A DNA stretch of 64,000 nucleotides from Bacteroidales bacterium (GCA_030683155.1 JAUXMV010000090.1:51856-115855), one strand, 5' to 3'; shown: positions 16,830-27,243, counted from the first letter of the stretch. Translations and numbers: made by a program. Notes: generated from the letters alone by a model not told the origin.

Positions 16830-18206
16830 ATGAAGCATTTACTGTTCTATGCATCAGCGTTGCTGATATTGGCAAGTTGCGGGAAAACCAGTCAGGGAGA
16901 ATTGGTTGGGGTTCGGCAAAAGTCAAAAGCTTTTTACCAACCCGACCCCTATGGCATGGTTTTTATCCCACAAGGAAGCTTTACAATGGGTGCCGGAGGT
17001 GAGGATATCACATTCGGTCAGCTGAACCAGCCCAAAACCATTTCTGTTTCTTCATTTTTTATGGATGAGACGGAAATTACCAACAATGAATACAGAGAGT
17101 TCGTTTATTTTGTACGCGATTCGATTGCACGCACACTTTTAGGTGAAGTTGATCCGGAGAAATATCTGATCTCTGAAAACCCAAAAACTGGAGAAGAATA
17201 CGATCCGCCACACCTGAACTGGAAACCTGCCATTGATTGGAACAGCAAGGATCAGGATATCAGAGATGCTTTGGAAGATATGTATCTGCCTGATATGGAA
17301 CGCTATTTTCGCCGCAAGGAAATAGATACCCGTAAACTGAATTATGCCTATTACTGGGTTGATTTGCATGCAGCTGCAAAAAAAGAATTTAATGAGAACG
17401 GCAACTACGATTATCGCAATGCCGGACTTGCAAACAGACCTCAGGGTTTGACAAATCGCTCAGTTTATGTACGTCAGGAAATGATCAACGTTTATCCAGA
17501 TACCCTCGCGTGGATTCATGATTACTCATATTCATTTAATGACCCCCTCACAGAAAAATATTTCTGGCATCCAGCTTACGATCATTATCCTGTTGTTGGT
17601 GTTAACTGGCAACAAGCCAGGGCTTTCTGTGTTTGGAGAACCGAAAAGCTAAACACTTTCCTGTTATCGAAAAAAGGAGAAGTTTCTTTGGCTGAGTTTC
17701 GTTTGCCAACTGAAGCTGAATGGGAATGGGCTGCAAGTGGTGGCAACCACCTCAATCCTTATCCCTGGGGCGGCCCTTATACAAGGAACGATCAGGGTTG
17801 TTTTCTTGCCAACTTTAAACCACTGCGCGGAAATTATATCGCAGATGGTGGTTTGCGCACAGTAATTGTTGCACATTACCCGCCCAACGATTTTGGTTTA
17901 TATGACATGGCAGGAAATGTGGCTGAGTGGACAAACAGCGCATTTGATGCCGCTTCATACAATTTAACATGGGATATGAATCCAAATTACACATATAATG
18001 CTGCTGTAAATGATCCTCCGGTAATGAAAAGAAAAGTAATTCGCGGTGGTTCATGGAAAGATATTGCCTATTACCTGCAAGTAACCTCAAGATCATACGA
18101 GTATCAGGATACAGCAAAAAGCTATATTGGCTTCAGAACAATTCAGCCGTTCTTAGGTCGCAACCAGGGAGACAATCCTCTCAAGGCATCAAGAGTTTAT
18201 AGATAA
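16830..18206 (+). CDS. gldK: Type IX secretion / gliding lipoprotein GldK (PorK)
   Basis: A 458-residue lipoprotein with an FGE-sulfatase (SUMF1) fold that forms the periplasmic PorK/PorN ring under the outer membrane. Cys17 lies in a clear lipobox (LLILASC). MVFIPQGSFTMG opens the fold, and FRLPTEAEWEWAA and YDMAGNVAEW are the family blocks. An in-frame ATG at 16764 would add 22 residues before the signal peptide and is less likely. Spacing to gldL is short, so this belongs to the porP-gldKLMN operon. Confidence 0.94.
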   Translation: MKHLLFYASALLILASCGKTSQGELVGVRQKSKAFYQPDPYGMVFIPQGSFTMGAGGEDITFGQLNQPKTISVSSFFMDETEITNNEYREFVYFVRDSIARTLLGEVDPEKYLISENPKTGEEYDPPHLNWKPAIDWNSKDQDIRDALEDMYLPDMERYFRRKEIDTRKLNYAYYWVDLHAAAKKEFNENGNYDYRNAGLANRPQGLTNRSVYVRQEMINVYPDTLAWIHDYSYSFNDPLTEKYFWHPAYDHYPVVGVNWQQARAFCVWRTEKLNTFLLSKKGEVSLAEFRLPTEAEWEWAASGGNHLNPYPWGGPYTRNDQGCFLANFKPLRGNYIADGGLRTVIVAHYPPNDFGLYDMAGNVAEWTNSAFDAASYNLTWDMNPNYTYNAAVNDPPVMKRKVIRGGSWKDIAYYLQVTSRSYEYQDTAKSYIGFRTIQPFLGRNQGDNPLKASRVYR

Positions 18207-18242
18207 ATTAGTAAAAATCATCATTCAATTAGCATAATCAAA

Positions 18243-19268
18243 ATGGATTTCAACCGGATTTTCAGAAGTAAAAAGTACAAGAACTTCATGTCGAAGCTCT
18301 ATGGTATAGGCGCAGCAGTAGTAATTATAGGTGCATTGTTCAAAATTAATCACTATAATTATGCCAATGAGTTGCTATTGATAGGTCTTGCAACAGAAGC
18401 AGTTATTTTCTTCTTTTCTGCATTTGAACCACCCCATGTTGAACCCGACTGGAGCTTGGTTTATCCACAGCTTGGAGGTATGTACAGTGGTTCTCCTGTT
18501 GAAAGGGAGCTTAGCGATAAAAAAACAGCAACTCAAAAGCTTGATGAAATGTTTAAAGATGCCAATATCGAAAAGGATACTTTGGAAAGATTGGGTCAGG
18601 GTTTGAAGAAGCTTAGCGAAAGTGCAGGCCAGATGGGACAGATTTCGAGTGCTGTAGTTGCAACCAACGAATATGTTGACAGCATTAAATCAGCAACAAA
18701 ATCAGCTTCGGAGCTTTCAGGAAATTACAAAAAAGCTTCTGAGGTTTTAAGCAAAGATGCAACAGCCTCGGTGGATTATATTCAAAATATGAAATCAGCA
18801 TCTGACAGTGCTGCCCGCCTGAGCAATGCTTATGTGCAAGCAGCTGATATTATCAAAACTGAAGTTCAGTCGACCGAGGAATTATCAAATACTGTAAAGG
18901 TTGCAGCACAATCAGCCAAGCAATTGGCAGAAACATACAATCGTTCGGCTAATCTCATTAAGCAATCAGTTGATTCATTGGACTTTGGTGCTGTTGATGG
19001 TGAGGCTTACAATAAGCAGCTTCAGCAGATTGCGAAAAATATGGCAGCACTAAACAGTGTATACGAAATTCAGTTGAGTGGTTCAGGCAAAGCAGCTGAA
19101 ACAGCCGAACGTATGTATAAAACAATGGCTGATTACCTTGATAAAGTGAATCAGACTGCCAACAACACCTCACAATTGAATCAACAGATTACGGAGCTTA
19201 ACAATCGCATCGGAGCACTCAATAAGGTGTATGGAAATATGCTTTCGGCAATGAATGTAAAAGCTTAA
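18243..19268 (+). CDS. gldL: Type IX secretion motor protein GldL (PorL)
   Basis: Inner-membrane stator-like subunit that, with GldM, turns proton-motive force into movement of the secretion machine. The 341-residue protein has two transmembrane helices near residues 18-36 and 43-61, with the conserved glutamate in LATEAVIFFFSAFEPP. A long helical cytoplasmic domain of regular heptad character fills the rest. The MDFNRIFRSKKYKNFMSKLYGIGAAVVI start is typical. It precedes gldM by 35 bases. Confidence 0.95.
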   Translation: MDFNRIFRSKKYKNFMSKLYGIGAAVVIIGALFKINHYNYANELLLIGLATEAVIFFFSAFEPPHVEPDWSLVYPQLGGMYSGSPVERELSDKKTATQKLDEMFKDANIEKDTLERLGQGLKKLSESAGQMGQISSAVVATNEYVDSIKSATKSASELSGNYKKASEVLSKDATASVDYIQNMKSASDSAARLSNAYVQAADIIKTEVQSTEELSNTVKVAAQSAKQLAETYNRSANLIKQSVDSLDFGAVDGEAYNKQLQQIAKNMAALNSVYEIQLSGSGKAAETAERMYKTMADYLDKVNQTANNTSQLNQQITELNNRIGALNKVYGNMLSAMNVKA

Positions 19269-19303
19269 CTGCTTAAACGCTAACGAAGAAAGAAAAATAG
19301 CAC

Positions 19304-20965
19304 ATGGCAGGATTTAAAGAAACCCCAAGGCAAAAGATGATCGGTATGTTATATCTGGTCCTCACCGCCTTGCTGGCACTTAATGTATCAAAAGACATTC
19401 TTGATGCTTTCCTCGTTGTAAATGAGAGTATGGAAAGTACAAATGAAAGTTTTGCGACTAAAATCACTAGCGAATACGCGAAGTTTGAAGGACAGTATAA
19501 CCTAAACCCGGGAAAGGTTGAAGAGTATTGGTCCAATGCGCAGGAAGTCAGAAAAAGATCCTACGAACTCGTCAATTATATAGAAGAATTGAAACTTGAA
19601 GTGGTTTACAGTTCTGAAAAGGTTACCCGCGAAGAGGCGTTAACCAAATTTTATAGAGTTGACCAGACTCCCGATCCTTTTAATCCCGGTCAAATGAGGG
19701 ATAAAGCATTTCTAAACTTATCAGATGTTCCGACACGCGATAAATTTGATGTTCCGACAAATCTTTTGATCGGTCAGAATAAGAATGGAAGAGCTTACGA
19801 ACTTGCCGAGAAAATGGGAGATTACCGAAGTTATATATTAAGTGTCATCGGTCAGCAATATGCTGATAAAATTGGAATGGTTACTGATGGCGTTTTTCGT
19901 GATGCAAGCGGAACAACACAAGACTGGCAATACTATAATTTTTATCATACCATTCTTGCTGCAAACGTAACAATTTTGAATAAGATAATCGCTGAGGTTC
20001 AGAGTGCAGAGTTTGATGCTATCAACAGACTTTATGCAAACATTTCTGAAAAAGACTTTAAATTTGATAATGTATCGGCTAAAGTAATTCCACGGTCAAC
20101 CTATATTTTAGCCGGACAAAGTTATGAAGCTGAGGTGCTCGTTGCCGCTTTCGACTCAAAAACCCAATCTGAAGTCAGAGTGCTTCGTGGATCTGATCGC
20201 ATAACTGAAGCCAATATAGGAAGCTCACAGATTTTTAAAAGCCAGAACGGAGTTGTTAAATTGCAATTCCCTGCACAAAGCATCGGGCCTCAAAAGTATG
20301 CGGGTATCATTGAAATGCTTGATCCGGTAACAATGGAAATTGCACGATATCCATTTGCAGCTGACTATATTGTTGCGCCTCCATCATTGACTGTAGCGCC
20401 GTTAAAAATGAATATCCTTTATGCAGGCCTTAAAAATCCTATTTCGATATCTTCCCCCGGAATACCAATGGAACAGATAACAACCTCAATTTCTAAAGGA
20501 AAGATTACCAAATCTGCCGATGGAAACTGGGATGTTGAGGTTCCATCAGGAGAAAGAACTACTGTTATCAGCGCATCAGCAAATGTAGATGGTAAGAGCT
20601 TGCCATTGGGAAGTTTTGAATTCAGAATTAAACAGGTGCCCAATCCCGTTGCAACAATTGCAGGATTAACAGATGGAAAAGTCGAGAAAAATCGTTTGCT
20701 TGCCGCAGGTGCCATCATCCCTACACTAGTTGATTTTGATTTTAGTGATTACCATTTTGAAATCGTTTCATATCAATTGGAAACATATCGGGGAACCGAA
20801 CTGCAGACAACAGGTACTGTAAGGGGAAATATTTTCAATGATGCAGTCAAGAATTACATCAACAATGCGAGTCGTGGACAACGTCTTTATTTTGAACGAA
20901 TTCAGGCAAAAGGCCCCGATGGCACAATGCGGACATTGAATCCGGTGAATCTTGAAATCAATTAG
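19304..20965 (+). CDS. gldM: Type IX secretion motor protein GldM (PorM)
   Basis: A 553-residue inner-membrane protein with one N-terminal transmembrane helix (about residues 13-32, MIGMYLVLTALLALNVS-like) and a large periplasmic part made of stacked domains that reaches the PorKN ring. The start MAGFKETPRQKMIGM is the family's hallmark. GldL and GldM together form the rotary-type motor. The stop lies 22 bases before the gldN start. Confidence 0.95.
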   Translation: MAGFKETPRQKMIGMLYLVLTALLALNVSKDILDAFLVVNESMESTNESFATKITSEYAKFEGQYNLNPGKVEEYWSNAQEVRKRSYELVNYIEELKLEVVYSSEKVTREEALTKFYRVDQTPDPFNPGQMRDKAFLNLSDVPTRDKFDVPTNLLIGQNKNGRAYELAEKMGDYRSYILSVIGQQYADKIGMVTDGVFRDASGTTQDWQYYNFYHTILAANVTILNKIIAEVQSAEFDAINRLYANISEKDFKFDNVSAKVIPRSTYILAGQSYEAEVLVAAFDSKTQSEVRVLRGSDRITEANIGSSQIFKSQNGVVKLQFPAQSIGPQKYAGIIEMLDPVTMEIARYPFAADYIVAPPSLTVAPLKMNILYAGLKNPISISSPGIPMEQITTSISKGKITKSADGNWDVEVPSGERTTVISASANVDGKSLPLGSFEFRIKQVPNPVATIAGLTDGKVEKNRLLAAGAIIPTLVDFDFSDYHFEIVSYQLETYRGTELQTTGTVRGNIFNDAVKNYINNASRGQRLYFERIQAKGPDGTMRTLNPVNLEIN

Positions 20966-20987
20966 CTATTCACTCAATCTGAAAACC

Positions 20988-21836
20988 ATGAAAAAGAATT
21001 TTTTAAGCATGTTGGTGATCTTCCTTCTTTTGGGAGCCTCTTTCACGCTTTCAGCACAGATACTTGATGAAAAACCGGTTGATGGTTTGTTTGCTACAAA
21101 CAGCATGCTCGACAAGGATCCTATACCGCTTCCTGCCATTCGTCAGGCGGATGTAATGTGGTCAAAAAGGGTCTGGCGCGAAATAGATTTTCGTCAGAAA
21201 ATGAATCAACCATTCTACTTTCCTGTCGAATCGCATAATAACTGGAGAAGCTTTATCAATGTCTTGATGGACGGATTAAAAGAACGTCAGTTCAGGGCTT
21301 ATGACCTTAGTAACACCGATGAATTGCTGATTCCGGTTACCTATAACGAAATAATTGCCAAACTTTCAGATACCTCAAGAGTTACCGAAAAGAGGCCTTA
21401 TCCGCCTTATGAAGAATACGATACCGTTATTATCAGGCAGTTTGATCCTACCAGAGTCATGCGTTTGCGTGTCAAGGAAGACTGGTATTTTGACAAGCAA
21501 CGTTCGCAGTTGATGGTGCGTATCATTTCTATTTGTCCGGTAATGATGGTTGAACGTGAGGGTAAGGAATATTCACAGCCTCTTTTCTGGGTGTCTTACG
21601 ATCAGGCCAGAAAAGTTTTTGCACAGGCGGAAGTGTTTAACAGGCATAATTCTGCTGAAAAACGAACTTACGACGAGGTTTTCCTGAAGAGAATGTTTGA
21701 TAGTTATATCTACAAGGAAGAAAATGTTTATGACCGGCAAATCAATAAATATGCTACAGGCCTCGATGCACTGCTTGAAGCTGAGAGGGTGAAAATGGAT
21801 ATTTTCAACTTTGAACATGACCTTTGGCAGTATTAA
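20988..21836 (+). CDS. gldN: Type IX secretion protein GldN (PorN)
   Basis: A 282-residue periplasmic partner of GldK in the ring beneath the outer membrane. It has a signal peptide ending FTLSAQ, then VMWSKRVWREIDFRQKMNQP, a family-typical block, and the conserved VKEDWYFDKQRS segment near residue 165. I start at the ATG at 20988; the longest frame begins at a TTG at 20952 inside gldM and has no signal support. It is the last gene of the operon, with a terminator 24 bases after its stop. Confidence 0.94.
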   Translation: MKKNFLSMLVIFLLLGASFTLSAQILDEKPVDGLFATNSMLDKDPIPLPAIRQADVMWSKRVWREIDFRQKMNQPFYFPVESHNNWRSFINVLMDGLKERQFRAYDLSNTDELLIPVTYNEIIAKLSDTSRVTEKRPYPPYEEYDTVIIRQFDPTRVMRLRVKEDWYFDKQRSQLMVRIISICPVMMVEREGKEYSQPLFWVSYDQARKVFAQAEVFNRHNSAEKRTYDEVFLKRMFDSYIYKEENVYDRQINKYATGLDALLEAERVKMDIFNFEHDLWQY

Positions 21837-21859
21837 AAATATTTTGAATTTATAGATAA

Positions 21860-21892
21860 AACTCCGCAAATTGACCTGCGGAGTTTTTTTTT
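21860..21892 (+). terminator. Rho-independent terminator after gldN
   Basis: AACTCCGCA pairs perfectly with TGCGGAGTT across an eight-base loop, followed by a run of Ts. It ends the porP-gldKLMN transcript before recG. Confidence 0.88.
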
Positions 21893-21981
21893 GAGCAATG
21901 AACCAATGATTAATATTTTACTGACACCGTAATTTGGCAAAGCTTATTATCTTAGCAACGCATTCGACCCAACAGATTAAA

Positions 21982-24084
21982 GTGGTTAACATACTCGAAA
22001 AAAAAATAGAATTTTTAAAGGGTGTAGGCCCTAAGAAAGCTTCAATTCTCAACAAGGAATTGGGTGTTATAACCTTTGATGACCTCATCAACTGCTTTCC
22101 TTTCAGATATGTTGATAAAAGCAAAATTTTTAAAGTCAGCGAAATTGCTGATGACACGGTCTATTATCAACTTGTGGGTACTGTTTCTAATCTCAAATCG
22201 CATGGAACACCACGTGCAACCCGTGTCACTGCTGAATTTCGGGATGATACCGGAACAATCGAACTGGTTTGGTTCAGAGGGTTGAGCTGGGTTAAAAGTC
22301 GCTTTGAAACTGGAAAGAAATATGTGATTTTTGGAAAAGCCTCCGTTTTTAATAACCAGTTTAATTTTGTTCATCCGGACATAGAAGATTACGATCCACT
22401 AGATTTTACTTTAGGAGAGAGCCTTCAGGGCGTGTACAATACCACCGAATCCATGAAGAACAATGGATTGGGCACTAAGCAGATGGCCAGGCTGATAAAA
22501 AGTATCCTCATGCAAATTACTGGCTTTATTTCAGAAGTTTTGCCTGATTGGATTTTGCAATCTGAAAAGATGATCTCAAGAGAAGAGGCCTTCTTTCAAA
22601 TACATCTTCCCGCCAACACAGAAATGCTTCGAAAAGCCAATCAAAGATTGCGTTTTGAAGAATATTTTTTCTTTCAGCTGCAGCTGCTCCGAAACAAACT
22701 AAAAAGGGAACATGTCATTAGAGGTCATGTGTTTTCCAAAGTAGGTGATTCTTTCAATAACTTCTTTTATCATCATCTGCCTTTTCAATTAACCGGAGCC
22801 CAAAAAAGGGTTATCAAAGAAATCAGAGCCGATCTGGCATCTGGAAAACAAATGAACAGGTTGCTGCAAGGAGATGTGGGAAGTGGTAAAACTATTGTGG
22901 CTTTAATGATTATGCTGCTCGCACTTGACAACGGTTTTCAGGCTGCATTGATGGCTCCTACAGAGATATTGGCTACTCAGCATTTTCATTCACTTTCTGA
23001 AATGCTCCACGGAATGCCTATCTCTGTTGAGTTACTCACGGGATCTACAAAAACCAGCATAAGAAAAAAAATCCATGCCAGTCTTACAGATGGGCAATTG
23101 CACATACTTATCGGAACCCATGCGCTTATTGAAGATACTGTTGTTTTCAAAAATTTAGGCCTTGTCATTATTGATGAGCAGCATCGCTTTGGTGTTGCTC
23201 AACGAGCGCGCCTTTACGAAAAATCGGAAGTGCCACCACATATGCTGGTGATGACGGCTACACCAATTCCACGCACATTAGCCATGACACAATACGGAGA
23301 TCTTGATTATTCACAAATCGATGAAATGCCTCCTGGAAGAAAGGCTGTGCAAACATCTCATCTGTACCACTCTCAAAGGCTGAAGTTGATTGGATTTTTA
23401 AAGAATCAAATTGCCTTGGGTCGACAGATTTATATTGTTTATCCATTGATTAAAGAGTCGGAGAAGATTGATCTGATTGCATTGCAGCAGGGTTACGAGG
23501 GTCTTCTGCGTGATTTTCCGGAGCCGGAATACCGTATTTGTGTGGTGCATGGTCAAATGAAAGCTGAAGATAAGGAGTTTGAAATGCAACGTTTTATCAA
23601 AAAACAGGCGCATATTATGGTAGCCACAACGGTGATTGAGGTTGGGGTAAATATTCCGAATGCTTCTGTGATGGTGATTGAACACGCTGACCGTTTTGGT
23701 TTATCTCAACTTCATCAGTTGCGTGGAAGGGTCGGCAGAGGCGCTGACCAATCTTATTGCATTTTGATGACAGACTTTAAACTGACTGCTGACGGACGAA
23801 AAAGGATGCATACCATGATCAGCACCAACGACGGCTTCAAAATCGCTGAAACTGACCTTCAACTGCGCGGGCCGGGAGAAACACAGGGAACCCGTCAGTC
23901 AGGACTGATTGAATTCAAACTTGGCAACCTTGCAACTGATGAGAAAGTGATCCGGCATATCAGAAATATTGTAATTGATTTGCTTGAAAAAGACAACCGT
24001 TTGGCTCTTCCCGAACACTTCAGAACAAAATTACACTTCGAAAAAATATACAAACGCAACTACGACTGGAGTCAGATAGGTTGA
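21982..24084 (+). CDS. recG: ATP-dependent DNA helicase RecG
   Basis: Branch-migrating helicase acting on stalled replication forks and recombination intermediates. I take the GTG at 21982, giving 700 residues that begin VNILEKKIEFLKGVGPKKA, the normal family N-terminus; the frame runs back to a TTG at 21934. The wedge/OB domain comes first, then Walker A GDVGSGKT near residue 296, the DEQH box in IDEQHRFG, ATPIPRTLAMT, and the RecG-type C-terminal motor with HQLRGRVGRG. Length and motifs are complete. Confidence 0.95.
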   Translation: MVNILEKKIEFLKGVGPKKASILNKELGVITFDDLINCFPFRYVDKSKIFKVSEIADDTVYYQLVGTVSNLKSHGTPRATRVTAEFRDDTGTIELVWFRGLSWVKSRFETGKKYVIFGKASVFNNQFNFVHPDIEDYDPLDFTLGESLQGVYNTTESMKNNGLGTKQMARLIKSILMQITGFISEVLPDWILQSEKMISREEAFFQIHLPANTEMLRKANQRLRFEEYFFFQLQLLRNKLKREHVIRGHVFSKVGDSFNNFFYHHLPFQLTGAQKRVIKEIRADLASGKQMNRLLQGDVGSGKTIVALMIMLLALDNGFQAALMAPTEILATQHFHSLSEMLHGMPISVELLTGSTKTSIRKKIHASLTDGQLHILIGTHALIEDTVVFKNLGLVIIDEQHRFGVAQRARLYEKSEVPPHMLVMTATPIPRTLAMTQYGDLDYSQIDEMPPGRKAVQTSHLYHSQRLKLIGFLKNQIALGRQIYIVYPLIKESEKIDLIALQQGYEGLLRDFPEPEYRICVVHGQMKAEDKEFEMQRFIKKQAHIMVATTVIEVGVNIPNASVMVIEHADRFGLSQLHQLRGRVGRGADQSYCILMTDFKLTADGRKRMHTMISTNDGFKIAETDLQLRGPGETQGTRQSGLIEFKLGNLATDEKVIRHIRNIVIDLLEKDNRLALPEHFRTKLHFEKIYKRNYDWSQIG

Positions 24085-24161
24085 TTATTAACAGTATAAG
24101 TGGATTAAGCCACGATTTATAACCTTAACAACACTTCAACATAAAACAATAAAGCAGGTGT

Positions 24162-27100
24162 CTAAGAATTATTCTTCTTCCCGTTTCTGTCAGGTTTAAA
24201 AACAACCCCTTCTCTGAAAATGACACCTTTATTTTGCTTTCCGTCTATCGCAATTGTTAATGGCTGATCGAAACGAATGTGTCTTACAAACTCATTTTCA
24301 AAAAAGGCAGGTTGAGCATCCAGATATTCTAAGTCATAAAAACCATCATTTATAAACGGATTGATGGTAAAATAACCAACGCCAAAGGAGGTGAGATTCT
24401 GGAAGAAATGTGTTCCCTGACTTGGATCAATTCGGTAATGACCTAAGCCAGACTCAATAATGATGCGGGCTGCAGAAATCTGAGGCCATTTGACAGGAAT
24501 GCCTAACCATGGATCGCTCGATCCCCAACGACCCGGACCTATCAGGATGTAATTTTTCCCTTCGTGCAAAAACCCCTCATTAATTTGTCCAACCAGGTTT
24601 GCAATATCCCGTGTGCGTGAGGGGTCAAAAGCCGATGGTTTAACATAAACGAAATCATAAATATTATTGATGATACCATTTCCAAGCGTATGTTCTGCTT
24701 TTATTATGGTCGATTCAACAGGAACACTATCAAGATTCAACTCAATGGTTTCATCGATGTCAACAATTGGCCTGATCTGTAGAACATAGAACATCTTTTG
24801 TACACCAATAGGTTTATTGAGTTCAATGGCAAATTCAATTTCAATAGGTTTACCCATTTCTTTTTGACCTACCTGAAGTATATTGGTTAATATATCAGCG
24901 ATGGGGAAAGTGTTGTATTTTAGAATATTGGCAAAAGTAATCAGTTTCTTGCCATCGTCATGGTATCCATCGCGAAGGATATTGCCATGATAGTCATAAG
25001 TGGAACAAACAAGCTTTAAAACGCCGTCCTTATCTGCATCAGCTATCCTTAATTGCAAAAGATTCGCTGCTTCATCTGTTGATATTTTGAAGCTTTCAGG
25101 ATCCAGATTGAGTGCGAAGAACTGTTTTTGGGTTTCCCGCAAAGCCAAATCCGGCATGCTTGTCTGCAATACTTTTTGAGGAAATTTGGGTGAAAACCGA
25201 AGGGTCTGCCCTCCATCAACAATATGCTTGCCTAAACCAAGAGCAATGTTGGCAATACCATCTTCAGGTTTTTCCGGCCCGATCGGATAAAAATTTATTG
25301 AACGCGCAACACCTGAAATAGCCGGATAATGGCGTTTATTGTATGTTTTTCCGCAAACCTCCTGCAATACGATTGCCATTTTTTCTTCATCGATAACATT
25401 TTTAGTAGCCATCATATAGGCTTTGCTGTCTTTGTAAAAAGCTGAAGCATAAACACTTTTAATAGCATTGCTTAAAAGTTTTATCATTGTGCGTTCATCA
25501 TTTTCTACAACAGGAATCATGTAGGTGCTGTATATTCCGGCAAAAGGCTGATAGTGTGAATCTTCGAGCATGCTTGAGGAACGCACTGCCAATGGGTTTC
25601 GGATGACTGAAATAAGCGTATATAAATCTTCATGGATACGAAAAGGCAATCTCGCTTCTACAAAATAGCGCAGGATTTCTTCATCTGTATAATCGTCGGA
25701 AAGAGCGATGGAATAAAGATTGTTTTCTTCCATAAACTCATCAAAAACATCTGTGCAAAGCACAACCGTTCGAGGAATACCTATTGTAACGCCCTCGTAT
25801 TTATCATGTAGATTATTGCGTTTGATAAGTGAATCCAGAAATGCAAGTCCGCGTGCTTTGCCACCAATTGATCCTTGTCCGATGCGTGTAAACGACAGGT
25901 ACTCATCAAAACTTTCACGATTAAACTCAGCGATTACACCTCTGGCTTTGTTGAGTCTGAATGTAGCGATCGCATCAAAAACAAAGCGTTTAATATCATC
26001 ACAGTCATTGAAGTCTTCAGGAGCGAACATCTTGAAAAGATCGGCTAGCGGGAAGAGTGCTCTTGCTCTGAGCCATTTTGAAAGGTGGTTGCGTTCAATA
26101 TGATACTGCAGCGATTCGTTTGGAACCTGAAATATTCTTTCTTGCATGGCTTTCAAATCACCTGCCCGCATCACCTCCATATTGGTGTTTGGATCCTTAA
26201 AAACAAAATCTCCAAAGGCAAAAAACTCTTTTATAAACCTTCTTAGTTCGATTGAAAGTGACTTTGAATTTTTGTTGATGAAGCCAACTTTAATCTGCTT
26301 GGCAAGCTCTTCGTTCTCTGAATCAGAGGATTGAAGCAGTAAAGGCATGAACTTATCATTTTTCTTCACTACCTGACATAGCCTGATGCCTGCCTGTTTG
26401 TCAGTTTTGCCTTCACGTTCGTAGGAAATATCTGAGATGATTCCCAATAGATTTTGCTTGTATTTTTTGTAGAGATTGATGGCTTCTTCATAGGTTGTAG
26501 CAAGCAAAATCTTTGGTCTGCCGCGCATCCGAAGGGTTTTTTGATGCTCATTTAGCCCTTCAGTCATGAACGATTTCGACTGCTTGAAAATAATTTTGTA
26601 AATGTTTGGAAGGTAGCTGCTGTAAAAACGCACGGAGTCTTCAACCAAAATTATGCATTGAACTCCTACATCAACAATGTCATGTTCTGCATTCATTTTG
26701 TCCTCAATCAGTTTGATAATGGCAAGCAGAATGTCTGCATTACCAAGCCAATTGAAAACATAGTCGATTGATTTAAGTTCTTTTCTATCAATCTTTAATG
26801 AAAGTTCGCGCGATAGCGGTGCGAGCACTACAATTGGAATCAATTGAAATTGTGCTTTTATTTTTTCTGCCAGCTCATAGGTTTGTTTTTCTTTTGAGCT
26901 AAGCATAATTATCACAAGATCAATGCTTTCTTCTGAAAGTGTTTGAAAAGCTTCCTCTTCCGAACTTACAAGGATAAATGTAGGAGGATAGCGTAGGTTG
27001 AGGGAAACATATTCATTAAAAATCTGTTCATCAATACGACCATCCTCTTCAAGCATAAAAGCATCATATACTGACGAAACCAGCAGCACATGGTAAATAC

Positions 27101-27179
27101 GTTTTTTCATCAAACTGATGAAAGGGGTGTCACTAAAAAGGAATTTTCGCTTTTGAAGATCAAATCGGGTTGGTGCCAT
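24162..27179 (-). CDS. Receiver-domain / PEP-synthase-like (PPDK N-terminal) fusion protein
   Basis: A 1005-residue cytosolic protein joining signalling and PEP-synthase-like parts. Residues 28-160 look like a receiver fold lacking the phosphoacceptor Asp (DLVIIMLSS at the site). Residues 175-310 form a canonical receiver: acidic pair in ILVEDS (180-181), Asp250 in IISDIS, and Lys303. From about 430 comes the nucleotide/PEP-binding PPDK_N domain with GSIGGKARGLAFL and AVRSSSMLED (531-540). A C-terminal block contains GPGRWGSSDPWLG. I find no phosphohistidine swivel motif of the TCHAA type, so a normal PEP synthase reaction is doubtful. Similar fusions occur in Bacteroidota; function unknown. 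Confidence 0.82.
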   Translation of the reverse strand: MAPTRFDLQKRKFLFSDTPFISLMKKRIYHVLLVSSVYDAFMLEEDGRIDEQIFNEYVSLNLRYPPTFILVSSEEEAFQTLSEESIDLVIIMLSSKEKQTYELAEKIKAQFQLIPIVVLAPLSRELSLKIDRKELKSIDYVFNWLGNADILLAIIKLIEDKMNAEHDIVDVGVQCIILVEDSVRFYSSYLPNIYKIIFKQSKSFMTEGLNEHQKTLRMRGRPKILLATTYEEAINLYKKYKQNLLGIISDISYEREGKTDKQAGIRLCQVVKKNDKFMPLLLQSSDSENEELAKQIKVGFINKNSKSLSIELRRFIKEFFAFGDFVFKDPNTNMEVMRAGDLKAMQERIFQVPNESLQYHIERNHLSKWLRARALFPLADLFKMFAPEDFNDCDDIKRFVFDAIATFRLNKARGVIAEFNRESFDEYLSFTRIGQGSIGGKARGLAFLDSLIKRNNLHDKYEGVTIGIPRTVVLCTDVFDEFMEENNLYSIALSDDYTDEEILRYFVEARLPFRIHEDLYTLISVIRNPLAVRSSSMLEDSHYQPFAGIYSTYMIPVVENDERTMIKLLSNAIKSVYASAFYKDSKAYMMATKNVIDEEKMAIVLQEVCGKTYNKRHYPAISGVARSINFYPIGPEKPEDGIANIALGLGKHIVDGGQTLRFSPKFPQKVLQTSMPDLALRETQKQFFALNLDPESFKISTDEAANLLQLRIADADKDGVLKLVCSTYDYHGNILRDGYHDDGKKLITFANILKYNTFPIADILTNILQVGQKEMGKPIEIEFAIELNKPIGVQKMFYVLQIRPIVDIDETIELNLDSVPVESTIIKAEHTLGNGIINNIYDFVYVKPSAFDPSRTRDIANLVGQINEGFLHEGKNYILIGPGRWGSSDPWLGIPVKWPQISAARIIIESGLGHYRIDPSQGTHFFQNLTSFGVGYFTINPFINDGFYDLEYLDAQPAFFENEFVRHIRFDQPLTIAIDGKQNKGVIFREGVVFKPDRNGKKNNS

Positions 27180-27214
27180 AGTTTAATTATTTGGGCGATC
27201 AGGTTTTTAGCTGG

Positions 27215-27243
27215 CAAATATAAGCATCCTATGTAATTATCAA
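27215..27243 (-). promoter_or_regulatory. Candidate promoter of the receiver/PEP-synthase-like gene
   Basis: On the minus strand TTG (27241-27243) and TATATTTG (27215-27222) are separated by 18 bases, a good match to the Bacteroidetes -33/-7 pattern. The -7 box lies about 35 bases upstream of the ATG at 27179. Confidence 0.55.

Noticed and set aside
20952..20987. gldN start overlapping gldM at a TTG
   Set aside because: The signal peptide begins at the ATG at 20988; the extension is not hydrophobic and has no family support.
24162..27179. Annotating this gene simply as PEP synthase (ppsA)
   Set aside because: The phosphohistidine domain motif is not visible and receiver domains are present, so the gene name would overstate function.
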